A stretch of 64,000 nt of DNA, taken from Eubacterium sp. GTDB taxonomy: Bacteria > Bacillota > Clostridia > Lachnospirales > Lachnospiraceae. The stretch's first letter is position 1; the number at the start of each line of letters is the position of its first letter. The DNA is taken from the NCBI GenBank assembly GCA_017475235.1, contig JAFVGA010000020.1, forward strand, positions 1-64,000, in the 5' to 3' direction. The position numbers and the translations under genes were made by a program. Below the pieces are notes generated by a model. That model was not told where the DNA came from. It worked only from the letters and a program-made list of their open reading frames with translations, and did not search any database. This document shows positions 17,518 through 25,764 of the stretch, piece after piece.

Positions 17518-17554
17518 CTTTATCGGGATAAAGTAATTATATTAAGTTTATCCC
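17518..17554. promoter_or_regulatory. Inverted repeats upstream of the ABC importer promoter, candidate operator
   Basis: CTTTATC-GG-GATAAAG (17518-17533) is a perfect palindrome. Its right half also pairs with TTTATCCC at 17547-17554 (GGGATAAA, 14-bp spacer). Three half-sites directly upstream of the -35 suggest a regulator site; the protein is unknown. Confidence 0.45.
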
Positions 17555-17613
17555 AAAAGAAAAACAATAAACAGCTCACTAACAATCGTTCGCATGTTTA
17601 TTGTTTTTCTTTT
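17555..17613 (-). terminator. Conserved-loop hairpin A, after psd
   Basis: A perfect 19-bp stem (17555-17573 with 17595-17613) has an A-rich left and T-rich right arm and a 21-nt loop. On the minus strand the loop contains GAACGATTGTTAGTGA, shared with hairpins at 25703 and 38050. It directly follows the psd stop and so probably ends the phospholipid operon. Confidence 0.75.
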
Positions 17614-17618
17614 TATAA

Positions 17619-18416
17619 CTAATTAATTCTTTCTCCGTATTTTACCTTGATTTCTTCATCATGTTCAGGGATATTTAGTATTCCTTTCTTTGTGAGAACT
17701 ACTATCGTTGATCCACCATAATGGAACATTCCCTTTTCGTGGCCTTTGTCCACTGGACCACCTGCTTTATGGTTCTCAATCTTACCAATCATTAACGCCC
17801 CCACTTCCACTTGAGCTATGGTATCAAAGTTCTTTGTCTGCATTAATGTGATATCTCTAGCATTTTGAATAAACACTGGATATTTCTCGAGTGCAATTGG
17901 ACGAACAGTGTGAAGTCTTCCCTTTACATTCAACAAATATAGAATTCTTCCATCACATGGATATCCATATCTGTGATAATCGTCCACACAAAGTCTAAAG
18001 ACTAAGGCTTTTCCGCCGCCAAACTCTTTTGCACACTTTTTATCTTGTAACAAACTCTCAACTGTATAGTGGCTGCCCTTAATCTCGAAAGTGGTATCGT
18101 CATTAATGTCGTAAACCGAGAGACGGCCGTCACATGGTGATACGAAAGCATCTTCGGCGGAGTCGATTGGGCGATACTTTGATCTAATTCTACGGGTGAA
18201 GAAATGGTCGAAGCTCTCCCAGTCTTCCGTGTGATATTCATCCATATTGATGTTGTTCTTTTTGATGAACTTTGCAATATGGCGAACACTTCCCTTAGAA
18301 TTCATATAAGCCCCACCAATTTTAGAAATGATGGGGCTTGTTACAACCTTTAGTAGTACCCTACCAGGTACCGTGTGATATAAAAATCTTAATATTTTTG
18401 ATTCTTTGTAATCCAT
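17619..18416 (-). CDS. psd: Phosphatidylserine decarboxylase proenzyme
   Basis: This enzyme makes phosphatidylethanolamine at the membrane. The 265 residues include the conserved FFTRRIR start region, DDYHRYGYPCDG, and the KIENHKAGGPVDKGHEKGMF region. The self-cleavage site that creates the pyruvoyl group is visible as GGST in YGGSTIVVL, about 30 residues before the end. It is the last gene of a five-gene operon and starts 6 bp after pssA, so phosphatidylserine made by PssA passes directly to it. Confidence 0.94.
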   Translation of the reverse strand: MDYKESKILRFLYHTVPGRVLLKVVTSPIISKIGGAYMNSKGSVRHIAKFIKKNNINMDEYHTEDWESFDHFFTRRIRSKYRPIDSAEDAFVSPCDGRLSVYDINDDTTFEIKGSHYTVESLLQDKKCAKEFGGGKALVFRLCVDDYHRYGYPCDGRILYLLNVKGRLHTVRPIALEKYPVFIQNARDITLMQTKNFDTIAQVEVGALMIGKIENHKAGGPVDKGHEKGMFHYGGSTIVVLTKKGILNIPEHDEEIKVKYGERIN

Positions 18417-18422
18417 AATCCT

Positions 18423-19178
18423 TTATTTACCTGCGAACGCTTCGAATATTCCACCTATGTAATCCCATATATCCTTGTGTAATCCATTGAAGAACAATAG
18501 GATAATAAATTCGACCGCTCCAAAAGCAACCATAACATAAATCCAGAAGTTGCTTGGCTTTGTAATCTTAAATCTAGCAACAAATAGAATTCCAACTATT
18601 ACGAGTAACACAAAATAAAAATGTGAAATATCATAGTGGAAAAGATCAGCTACTGAGTATCTCACAATCAAGAATGTTGGGAAAATAAGTGCTGTACTTG
18701 TCACTGGAAGTCCGAAGTAATATTTCTTTCTATCCAATCCCTCGTTTTGTGTCTCCTCGCAAGTAACATTGAAGTATGCAAGTCTAATCAATGCTGCAAG
18801 TACAAACAAAATGCAAATGATGTATATAACCGAGATTGGAATGTGAGCTAAGAATGCATCCTTCTTGAAAGAGAATAATTCAATCTCTTGAGGTGCTCTT
18901 CTGTAAAGCGCCATACCCAAGCACACTGGCAAAACACCAAATGCAACCAAGTCTGATAGTGAATCTATTTGAACTCCAAAATCTTTTTGAAGTTTTGTTC
19001 TATTTTTCTTTGTGCGGGCTACTTTGCCATCGAAGGTGTCACATAATCCGCATAACAACAAAAATACCATACCAATGTATGGATGTCCTGCCCCCGTAAG
19101 GGTTACAAAAATGCCCGTACTAGCTGATAGTACAGAGATATAAGTCAATATTACCGTATAATCATATACTCCAAGCAT
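18423..19178 (-). CDS. pssA: CDP-diacylglycerol-serine O-phosphatidyltransferase
   Basis: This is the membrane CDP-alcohol phosphatidyltransferase making phosphatidylserine. The 251-residue protein has the family's metal and CDP motif spread over CDTFDGKVARTKK...FGVQIDSLSD (DG-AR-G-D-D spacing as in PssA). About seven hydrophobic helices follow. The neighbouring psd gene makes serine the likely alcohol. Its ATG overlaps the stop of the flippase-like gene by one base. Confidence 0.9.
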   Translation of the reverse strand: MLGVYDYTVILTYISVLSASTGIFVTLTGAGHPYIGMVFLLLCGLCDTFDGKVARTKKNRTKLQKDFGVQIDSLSDLVAFGVLPVCLGMALYRRAPQEIELFSFKKDAFLAHIPISVIYIICILFVLAALIRLAYFNVTCEETQNEGLDRKKYYFGLPVTSTALIFPTFLIVRYSVADLFHYDISHFYFVLLVIVGILFVARFKITKPSNFWIYVMVAFGAVEFIILLFFNGLHKDIWDYIGGIFEAFAGK

Positions 19179-20215
19179 TATTTTTTCTTCTTCCTCTTAA
19201 AATTGTAAAAACTGTATGCTCCCAAGGTAAATATTCCACATACGATTACGCATACGTAGAATGAAATACCCCTACTTAATAATTCTACACTAACTGGGTC
19301 CGGTAGTAAACTAGTAAAGCCATCAATATATAAATAGTCTGCTGCACCTATCGCGCCTGGGATTGGAACGGCATTTGAGCCGAGCGCCACGAATCCCTGA
19401 ACAGAGAACGAATTAAGTGAATCTTTAAATCCATGCGTAACTCCGATAAATACAAATACTGAAACTAGAATCTGTGAAACACGCTGTAAGAAGTTACACA
19501 TAAACGCCCCAAACAACGTTTTTTTATTCTTAAGAATAAGATTAGCGCACTCCTTATACTCTCTTTCCATATCATCCAGCTTTTTAAGTTTCTTATCCAT
19601 ATTCTTAACCAAATGAATCTTCTGTCCAAACTTAAGAAGACCGTGTGCAATACTCTTTACAATAGCTGCTTTGTAAACTAATAAAATAAATATTAGCATC
19701 AAAACAAACTGGGTTATAAAACCTATTGTTATAAGAGTAATTGAAAGTGGATCAAATCTTCCCAATACTGTTGGGTCAATAATTAGACATACAAGACTTA
19801 TTAAAAGAATAGATGCTATATAGAATACTAGATTCAAAAGTAAAGCTACTGTGGCAACTGCTGCTGGCACTCTGTCTTTATGCATAAAGTACAAAGATGC
19901 AGGCTGTCCACCTGTAGCGGATGGTGTAATTGCTGAAAAATAAACATCAGGAGCCGCATATAACCATGACTTCCCGATTTTTCTTTTGTAGCCAAAAACA
20001 CGTAGGATGATAACAATGGCGTAGCCTTCGAAGAAGATGAAGCCTAACATACCCAAAAATGCCATTAGAATCCAAAACGGATTCATACCAGAAACTATTT
20101 CTCTCAAACTGTGTAGAGAGAATGTCTTTGACTGAGTGACCATAACATAGACTGTAAGTGCAGCCAACGCTACGAACACTAACATATATAAAATTGTTCT
20201 CTTAAAACTCTTCAT
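19178..20215 (-). CDS. LPG-synthase-type integral membrane flippase-like protein (PF03706)
   Basis: The 345 residues contain about eight membrane helices and the UPF0104/lysylphosphatidylglycerol-synthase transmembrane pattern (SAITPSATGGQPASLYFM; GAIGAADYLYIDGF). Members without the catalytic aminoacyl domain, as here, are thought to move or sense lipids. It sits between a PAP2 protein and pssA with one-base overlaps on both sides, so it belongs to the phospholipid operon. The exact lipid is unknown. Confidence 0.85.
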   Translation of the reverse strand: MKSFKRTILYMLVFVALAALTVYVMVTQSKTFSLHSLREIVSGMNPFWILMAFLGMLGFIFFEGYAIVIILRVFGYKRKIGKSWLYAAPDVYFSAITPSATGGQPASLYFMHKDRVPAAVATVALLLNLVFYIASILLISLVCLIIDPTVLGRFDPLSITLITIGFITQFVLMLIFILLVYKAAIVKSIAHGLLKFGQKIHLVKNMDKKLKKLDDMEREYKECANLILKNKKTLFGAFMCNFLQRVSQILVSVFVFIGVTHGFKDSLNSFSVQGFVALGSNAVPIPGAIGAADYLYIDGFTSLLPDPVSVELLSRGISFYVCVIVCGIFTLGAYSFYNFKRKKKK

Positions 20216-20928
20216 TATTCCTCTTGATTTTTGCCAGTTATTTTACGTTCCAAGGCAGAAAATACTCTACCTAGATTATATTTCTTTGCAAAGAATAATG
20301 CAATCTCAACTACAGCTACTCCGCCAATAACGTCTATTATTACATGTTGCTTTACAAGCAATACACTTGCGAAAACAAGCATTGCCGCAACAAACATAAA
20401 GGTCTTATATTTAACTCCACCGTGTTTCAAGCTGAATGCCGCTCTAAATACAAACCAGCTTTCCAAACAGTGAATAGATGGGAATAAGTTGTTTGGCTCA
20501 TCAAAACTATAAACAAAACGACAAAGCCATCCAATAAATCCATCTTGTATCTGACTTCTGAATGGTTCAGCGTGTTGTGGGTCTATCATAACTGTTGGAT
20601 AGACAAAGAAACAGAGCAAAACAAGTGCCTTTGCCAGAATCTCTGCTGTGAACATGTTATAGCAAATCTTTCGCTCTTCTCTTGCTATCATAATGTATCC
20701 AATTGCCCAAGTAGGAAACGCAAGTACATAAATAACCATCCACCATGGGCAGAAAGGAATCATCTGATCAAGTTTTGAATATATATCATGATGAGGTAAA
20801 TATTGAGTAAGAGGTCTAGTACCTGTAAACACTAAAACATTAAATGTTAAAGCGATTACAATTGGTATAAACCCATAAATTGGTATCAAATTAAATATTT
20901 TTTTGTTCCAGTCAATTTTCTTCAGCAT
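20215..20928 (-). CDS. PAP2-superfamily membrane phosphatase/phosphotransferase
   Basis: The 237 residues have about six membrane helices and the PAP2 phosphatase motifs: TRPL (motif 1, degenerate), PSIH (motif 2, with Ile for the usual Gly) and VKQHVIIDVIGG with the catalytic His and Asp (motif 3). The Ile in PSIH is common in the inositol-phosphotransferase-like subgroup. It probably dephosphorylates or transfers a lipid headgroup on the outer leaflet. It starts 10 bp after the GDPD gene and overlaps the next gene by one base. Confidence 0.85.
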   Translation of the reverse strand: MLKKIDWNKKIFNLIPIYGFIPIVIALTFNVLVFTGTRPLTQYLPHHDIYSKLDQMIPFCPWWMVIYVLAFPTWAIGYIMIAREERKICYNMFTAEILAKALVLLCFFVYPTVMIDPQHAEPFRSQIQDGFIGWLCRFVYSFDEPNNLFPSIHCLESWFVFRAAFSLKHGGVKYKTFMFVAAMLVFASVLLVKQHVIIDVIGGVAVVEIALFFAKKYNLGRVFSALERKITGKNQEE

Positions 20929-20938
20929 GTCTTAGTGT

Positions 20939-22750
20939 CTATTCCTTCTTTTTCTTCTTTGCTTTCTTCCCTTTTTTGCAAACTACTTTGCTGTATGCTC
21001 CGTAGTAATAAGTTTTTCCAACCTTTAAATAACCCCTTACTTTTGCATAGTAAGTTCTCTTCTTGTTTAATTTCTTAAACTTAACTAATCTAGTTTTACT
21101 ATTTGCAGTTCTGATTCTCACATCTCTTGTGAAGTTTTTGTCTGTCGCAATTCGCACAGTGTATCCAGTCACTCTAGGAAGCTTACCAAATCTAACTTTG
21201 ATAGTCTTTTTCTTCTTCGAGCGATTCATCTTAATACTATTCTCTTTGCCAGGTTTTGTGTAAGTAGTTTTTCCCTTACAAGGATCAGATTTGTATGTCT
21301 TTTTCTTATAAGTCAAATATGTCTTAACTCGATATCTAACCTTCGTAGCTGTCGTAAGCTTTGTAGCCTTGAACGTCTTTGTTTTATTCTTCTTAATTGT
21401 CTTAACTAGCTGATACTTCTTCGTCGAATAATTATATCTATATACTTTGTATCCAGTAATGTTTGTATTTGGTGTCCACTGATACTTAACGCTTGTTGCG
21501 TAATTCTTTGCCACCTTAAATTCTTTAACCTTTGGCATAGAAATAGTAAAAGTCTTGTCTTTCTCGCCACTAGCATTTCTTATCAATGTTGCTGTAACTG
21601 TACCTGTTCCAGGATACTTATTATTTGAATAACTAATTTCGTAGTTTAGTCCCTCTAACAAGTCTTCGCCTTCATAACTTACTGTGATAATAGGTTTCTT
21701 TCTTGTTCCTGTATAGGTGTAAGACCTCTTCGAAATCTTATATGTAAAATCACTCTTCGAATACTTATGTTTCATCAAACTCACAGACATACTGTTAGGC
21801 GAAACTTTATTTGTAGTGAATGATCTAACGCCCATACTATAATATGCACCCATCATCACACGGCTATCTAAAACATATACTCCCACTTTTAGGTCTTCAT
21901 TCAAAAGAGATTCCACGTCTGTCTCATCTGTAGTGTAAGTAGTTCCTTTTAGAATAACGCCCTCTAATCTTCCGTCATATTTTGCCTTTAGATTTTTCGC
22001 CCTCGACAAATGATCTTCATCCATTACTTTTGCAAGATACCAAGCTTTAACTCTTTCATCTTCCTTAAGTATTTTATTAAGAATGGACGCGTCAAATGAA
22101 ATAAAAGTAACACAGTCAATAACATCTGCGTCTATAAGTGGTTGAACGATTTCGTCGAAGACCTTTTGTTCCTGCTCCTCGTCGTTATTAAGTTCTTTTA
22201 TCTCAAATCGCCAGTCAATACCTTGTTCTTTATATTGTTTAACTAGTGAAATAATATCTGCAAGACTCATTATTTTAACGTTATTACCATAGCGAGCAAT
22301 GTTATTTCCAGATATGTAATGGTACTTTTGAATTTCACTAACAGTCATACTTGATACTGCTTTATCAACACCGCAAAGTCTCTTTAATGTCTCATCGTGA
22401 CAAACTACCCAATCTGCTGATCCATCAGCCTTTTCTTTACATCTTCTAAGATCAAGCTCTATATGTTTAAAATCTGCATTTGCAGCTGCCTGAAAAGCGT
22501 ATGTTGAATTCTCTGGAGCAACTGAAGAATAACCCCTGTGTGCTACCATCTCGAATTCATCCGGATTAACAGGTGTGGGCTCTGTAGTTTCTTGTTCTGT
22601 TGTAGTTTCCTGTGGTGTAGTTGTTTGCTGTTCTTCCGCCTTTGTATTTTTAGACATAACAAAAGCACTCATCAATCCAATAATGAGTGTCAATGCGATT
22701 AGTATTGATATTTGTTTTTTGATTCTATCTCTTAACATATATCTTTTCAC
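20939..22750 (-). CDS. Secreted glycerophosphodiester phosphodiesterase with two FN3-like, lysine-rich C-terminal domains
   Basis: Glycerophosphodiester phosphodiesterases cleave deacylated phospholipids (and sometimes teichoic acid) to glycerol phosphate. The 603 residues have an N-terminal signal/anchor helix, a Thr/Glu-Pro linker, and the GDPD barrel (VAHRGYSSVAPENS, ELDLRRC, VCHDETL). After it come two FN3-like domains rich in Lys and a poly-Lys end. The reading frame starts with GTG at 22750, 10 nt after an extended -10 TATAAT; an ATG at 22738 is an alternative start. It is the first gene of the phospholipid operon, so lipid turnover outside is tied to synthesis inside. Confidence 0.88.
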   Translation of the reverse strand: MKRYMLRDRIKKQISILIALTLIIGLMSAFVMSKNTKAEEQQTTTPQETTTEQETTEPTPVNPDEFEMVAHRGYSSVAPENSTYAFQAAANADFKHIELDLRRCKEKADGSADWVVCHDETLKRLCGVDKAVSSMTVSEIQKYHYISGNNIARYGNNVKIMSLADIISLVKQYKEQGIDWRFEIKELNNDEEQEQKVFDEIVQPLIDADVIDCVTFISFDASILNKILKEDERVKAWYLAKVMDEDHLSRAKNLKAKYDGRLEGVILKGTTYTTDETDVESLLNEDLKVGVYVLDSRVMMGAYYSMGVRSFTTNKVSPNSMSVSLMKHKYSKSDFTYKISKRSYTYTGTRKKPIITVSYEGEDLLEGLNYEISYSNNKYPGTGTVTATLIRNASGEKDKTFTISMPKVKEFKVAKNYATSVKYQWTPNTNITGYKVYRYNYSTKKYQLVKTIKKNKTKTFKATKLTTATKVRYRVKTYLTYKKKTYKSDPCKGKTTYTKPGKENSIKMNRSKKKKTIKVRFGKLPRVTGYTVRIATDKNFTRDVRIRTANSKTRLVKFKKLNKKRTYYAKVRGYLKVGKTYYYGAYSKVVCKKGKKAKKKKKE

Positions 22751-22760
22751 AACCTTTCAT

Positions 22761-22769
22761 ATTATAACA
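22761..22769 (-). promoter_or_regulatory. Extended -10 promoter for the GDPD-psd operon
   Basis: TGT-TATAAT on the minus strand; no good -35. The start site is expected about 3-5 nt before the GTG codon at 22750. Confidence 0.55.
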
Positions 22770-22810
22770 TACTCATACTTATTTACCATATTTTAGGGGG
22801 TAAATTTGAT

Positions 22811-22853
22811 AAAAATAAAACAGTGCTACATTTGACTGTAGCACTGCTTTTTT
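22811..22853 (-). terminator. Intrinsic terminator after the AICAR transformylase gene
   Basis: The stem CAGTGCTACA/TGTAGCACTG has a 6-nt loop and a minus-strand tail TTTTATTTTT. Confidence 0.85.
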
Positions 22854-22892
22854 ATGTAATCATTTAAGAAGTGTGTATTGAGTTTTTCCCCC

Positions 22893-24068
22893 TTAATGAT
22901 GGAATAATCTTAATCCTGTAAAGCTCATAACCATGTCGTATTTGTCGCAGGCATCTATAACATCCTGGTCTCTAATTGATCCGCCTGGTTGAGCAACATA
23001 TTTAACTCCACTCTTCTTAGCTCTCTCGATGTTGTCTGAGAATGGGAAGAACGCATCCGAACCAAGTGTGATTCCCTCAGCCTGCGATAGCCACTCTTCT
23101 TTCTCCTCTTTAGTAAATACTGGAGGCTTCTCAGTGAAGACTCTCTCCCACTCGCCATCTTTTAGCACGTCCATATATTCTTCGCCTATATATAGGTCAA
23201 TTGCATTATCTCTCTCAGCACGCTTGATGTCATCTCTAAATGGAAGGTTAAGTACCTGTGGAGACTGACGAAGCAGCCAGTTGTCTGCCTTCTGTCCCGC
23301 AAGACGTACACAGTGAATTCTAGACTGCTGTCCAGCGCCCACACCTATCGCCTGTCCATTCTTTACGAAGCAAACTGAATTTGACTGAGTGTATTTCAAA
23401 GTAATCATTGAAATTGCCATATCAATCTTAGCCTGCTCTGATAGGTCTTTATTCTTAGTAACGACATTTGCAAAGAACTCATCATCTATGTTTAATTCGT
23501 TTCTGCCCTGCTCAAAACTAATGCCGAAAACTTCTTTTGTCTCAAGTTCTTCTGGCTCATAGTTTGGATCAATCTCGATAATTGCATATGAACCTTTCTT
23601 TTTGCCCTTTAGCATCTCAAGTACTTCTGGCTCGTAGCCTGGAGCAATGATGCCATCAGAGAACTCTCTCTTGATAACTGCTGCTGTTGAAACGTCACAC
23701 ACATCTGAGAGCGCGATGAAGTCACCGTAAGATGACATTCTGTCAGCACCTCTTGCTCTAGCATAGGCACAAGCTAGTGGTGAAAGTTCACCCAAGTCAT
23801 CTACCCAGTAAATCTTTGACTCGATTTCTGAAAGTGGCTGACCAACTGCTGCTCCCGCTGGAGACACGTGCTTAAATGATGTAGCTGCAGGCATTCCTGT
23901 AGCCTTCTTTAGTTCTCTCACTAACTGCCATCCGTTAAACGCATCTAGGAAGTTGATATATCCTGGTTTACCATTCAAAACTTTGATTGGAAGTTCGCCT
24001 TCCTTCATATAGATACGTGATGGCTTCTGATTTGGATTACATCCATACTTTAATTCTAATTCTTTCAT
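22893..24068 (-). CDS. purH: Stand-alone AICAR transformylase (PurH formyltransferase half)
   Basis: This enzyme formylates AICAR (ZMP) with 10-formyl-tetrahydrofolate to FAICAR in purine synthesis. The 391 residues are only the transformylase part: CNPNQKPSRIYM, FLDAFNGWQLVRELK, the catalytic Lys-His in TSFKHVSPAGAA, and KYTQSNSVCFV. The IMP cyclohydrolase half of normal PurH is absent and is supplied by the PurO-type gene 34 bp upstream. Both follow a ZTP riboswitch, whose ligand is this enzyme's substrate or its triphosphate. Confidence 0.93.
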   Translation of the reverse strand: MKELELKYGCNPNQKPSRIYMKEGELPIKVLNGKPGYINFLDAFNGWQLVRELKKATGMPAATSFKHVSPAGAAVGQPLSEIESKIYWVDDLGELSPLACAYARARGADRMSSYGDFIALSDVCDVSTAAVIKREFSDGIIAPGYEPEVLEMLKGKKKGSYAIIEIDPNYEPEELETKEVFGISFEQGRNELNIDDEFFANVVTKNKDLSEQAKIDMAISMITLKYTQSNSVCFVKNGQAIGVGAGQQSRIHCVRLAGQKADNWLLRQSPQVLNLPFRDDIKRAERDNAIDLYIGEEYMDVLKDGEWERVFTEKPPVFTKEEKEEWLSQAEGITLGSDAFFPFSDNIERAKKSGVKYVAQPGGSIRDQDVIDACDKYDMVMSFTGLRLFHH

Positions 24069-24102
24069 TGATTTTCCCTCTCTATTAACATTTATTCAAA
24101 AA

Positions 24103-24810
24103 CTATTTGTTCTTATTAACAATCTTTGTCTCGTAATCGCCAGTTGCTATGTCGATGTATCTAACAAACAAACTTACCTTATTGTCTCCATTTAAGTTGT
24201 CCCAAAGTTTCTCTGTGAACTCATCAATACCGTCTAGCATCTCCACCAATGTTGGCTCTCCCTCAAAACTTGGAAGTGGATTTCCATCGTGCTTGTAAGT
24301 GTGGATAAATCTTCCCTCACCTGCTATTGGATTATCGTAACTAAATGTGTATCTATCGCAGCAATCTGGGTTTCCATTGTTGCTCTTTAAGATAGACATC
24401 TCATAAGAAAACTTTCCATTTTCCACATGCATAACACCTGAAATTCTTGGTGTGTAGTTTGGTGCATCTGGCTCAAACTCTCTTGTGCGTAGTGCTTCTT
24501 CAAATGTTTTTCCTTCTGCCATCAAGTCATAAACTGTATCAGTCTGATCACCGTTTGTCACGATTGTGTCGTTATCTCTAACTCTAACTGGTGCATAAAT
24601 GATTAGACTTGGATCTTCTAGTTTTGCTGGGTCATGTGCTTCAGTTCTTATTCCTTCGCCGTCTTCCACGAAGACTCTGTTTCTAGAGTTCTCACTACGT
24701 CCCATAATAAAATATCCAGTGATTGCTTTTGTTCCATCAGGTGATGTTCCAATAACAATTCCTCTTCCTGGATATGCGTTACTTGCGACTTCGTCGAATA
24801 ATGATTTCAT
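24103..24810 (-). CDS. purO: PurO-type IMP cyclohydrolase
   Basis: The protein closes FAICAR to IMP, the last purine step. The 235 residues resemble the archaeal-type PurO family (PF07826): ASNAYPGRGIVIG at the start, ITGYFIMGRSENSRNR, and the PRISGVMH region. The start at 24810 has GGAGG 9 nt upstream. The frame stays open further upstream, but there it overlaps the ZTP aptamer, so those codons are not coding. It works with the transformylase encoded next to replace bifunctional PurH. Confidence 0.88.
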   Translation of the reverse strand: MKSLFDEVASNAYPGRGIVIGTSPDGTKAITGYFIMGRSENSRNRVFVEDGEGIRTEAHDPAKLEDPSLIIYAPVRVRDNDTIVTNGDQTDTVYDLMAEGKTFEEALRTREFEPDAPNYTPRISGVMHVENGKFSYEMSILKSNNGNPDCCDRYTFSYDNPIAGEGRFIHTYKHDGNPLPSFEGEPTLVEMLDGIDEFTEKLWDNLNGDNKVSLFVRYIDIATGDYETKIVNKNK

Positions 24811-24834
24811 GTTTTTCCCTCCAAATTTGCGCAG

Positions 24835-24947
24835 AAAAAGACCGCCCGGGCTTTTTCTCCTTCTTTCTTCTTTGCCCAGGCGGTCGACTTCAATTTCTCC
24901 GTGCTCCCTCGTGGTTTTTCTCCACTTATCCGCCAGTCGCACGGAAC
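24835..24947 (-). ncRNA. ZTP (pfl) riboswitch with intrinsic terminator, upstream of purO
   Basis: On the minus strand, P1/P2 pairs CCGTGC with GCACGG around ACTGGCG, an inner hairpin GTGG...CCAC and GGGAGC. After a short linker comes CCGCCTGGGCA (to about 24873), the conserved ZTP pseudoknot segment. This segment is also the 5' arm of a 12-bp hairpin (24840-24851 with 24874-24885) followed by TTTTT. Ligand binding should therefore stop terminator formation and turn purO-purH on when ZMP/ZTP accumulates. Confidence 0.9.
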
Positions 24948-24959
24948 TTCTGTACCTTT

Positions 24960-24988
24960 ATAATACATAATTTTTTCAAATTTTTCAA
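24960..24988 (-). promoter_or_regulatory. Promoter for the ZTP riboswitch-purO-purH transcript
   Basis: TTGAAA (24988-24983), 17 bp, TATTAT (24965-24960). Transcription would begin just before the aptamer. Confidence 0.7.
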
Positions 24989-25039
24989 CGTTTTTATGGG
25001 TGTTTATTTTACGTTTCAGTCTCTTTTTTTGACGGCATT

Positions 25040-25657
25040 TTAGTCCTCATAAATAGGCTCAAAATCTTCCTTTGGATGCCCACACATTGGACATTTGTAG
25101 TCGTCTGGCATCTCTGCTTCTTTGTACACATATCCACAAATTTTACATCTCCAACCAACGATCTTTTTGTCAGTTTTTACTTCCTGTTTAGGCTTAACAT
25201 TTGCGTGATAATCTGCGTATGTTAGTGGCGCATTTTCGCTTAACACTTTCATATCATCAATCTCTGCAATAAACATTGTGTGGCTTCCGAGATCCATACT
25301 GTCTACTACTTTGCCGGAGATGACTGCGCACGCTTGATATCCAAGATAAGGATTTCCATTCACATCAAGCTGAGGTGTCAAACTCTCAAACTTATCCACG
25401 TCTCTTCCAGACTGGAATCCAAAATGACTGATAGTCTCAAATGTACAAGTCTGATCCAAAAGAGTTAGCGCAAAAGTTCCACTCTCCTTAATCAACTCAC
25501 AAGTATAGTTTGCATTAATACAGCAAATCGCAATTCGATCTGGGTTAGATGCTACCTGCATTGCTGTGTTTGTAATGCAAGCGTTCATCTTATCCCCAGC
25601 AGTTGTACCAAGTACAAAAACTCCATAACTTAATTTGTATAACGCTTTGTTATCCAT
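25040..25657 (-). CDS. Flavin reductase-like / rubredoxin fusion (high-molecular-weight rubredoxin)
   Basis: The 205-residue protein joins an FMN-binding split-barrel domain (1 to about 155; KLSYGVFVLGT, GFQSGRDVDKF) to a C-terminal rubredoxin (about 168-205). The rubredoxin has two knuckles, CKICG and CPMCG, binding one iron. Similar fusions in anaerobes carry electrons to flavodiiron oxygen or NO reductases. The start at 25657 has GGAGG 8 nt upstream; the ATG two codons earlier is too close to it. It stands alone, 93 bp downstream of the VWA gene and separated from it by hairpin B. Confidence 0.88.
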   Translation of the reverse strand: MDNKALYKLSYGVFVLGTTAGDKMNACITNTAMQVASNPDRIAICCINANYTCELIKESGTFALTLLDQTCTFETISHFGFQSGRDVDKFESLTPQLDVNGNPYLGYQACAVISGKVVDSMDLGSHTMFIAEIDDMKVLSENAPLTYADYHANVKPKQEVKTDKKIVGWRCKICGYVYKEAEMPDDYKCPMCGHPKEDFEPIYED

Positions 25658-25702
25658 ATTCATTTCCTCCGTTCGTTTACTGAATCCATTATAACATATT
25701 GT

Positions 25703-25764
25703 GGAGACAAAAAATAATAGGGGTGGAACGATTGTTAGTGACACCCCTATTATTTTTTGTCTCC
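25703..25764. terminator. Conserved-loop hairpin B, at the end of the VWA gene
   Basis: A perfect 23-bp inverted repeat (25703-25725 with 25742-25764) overlaps the last codons of the VWA gene. The plus-strand loop is exactly GAACGATTGTTAGTGA. GGGGTG/CACCCC at the loop end and a T-rich distal arm are terminator-like on either strand. The loop matches hairpins at 17555 and 38050 although the stems differ. Confidence 0.75.

Noticed and set aside
24811-24942. Longer N-terminus for the PurO gene
   Set aside because: The extra codons overlap the ZTP aptamer and terminator; a GGAGG site marks the ATG at 24810.
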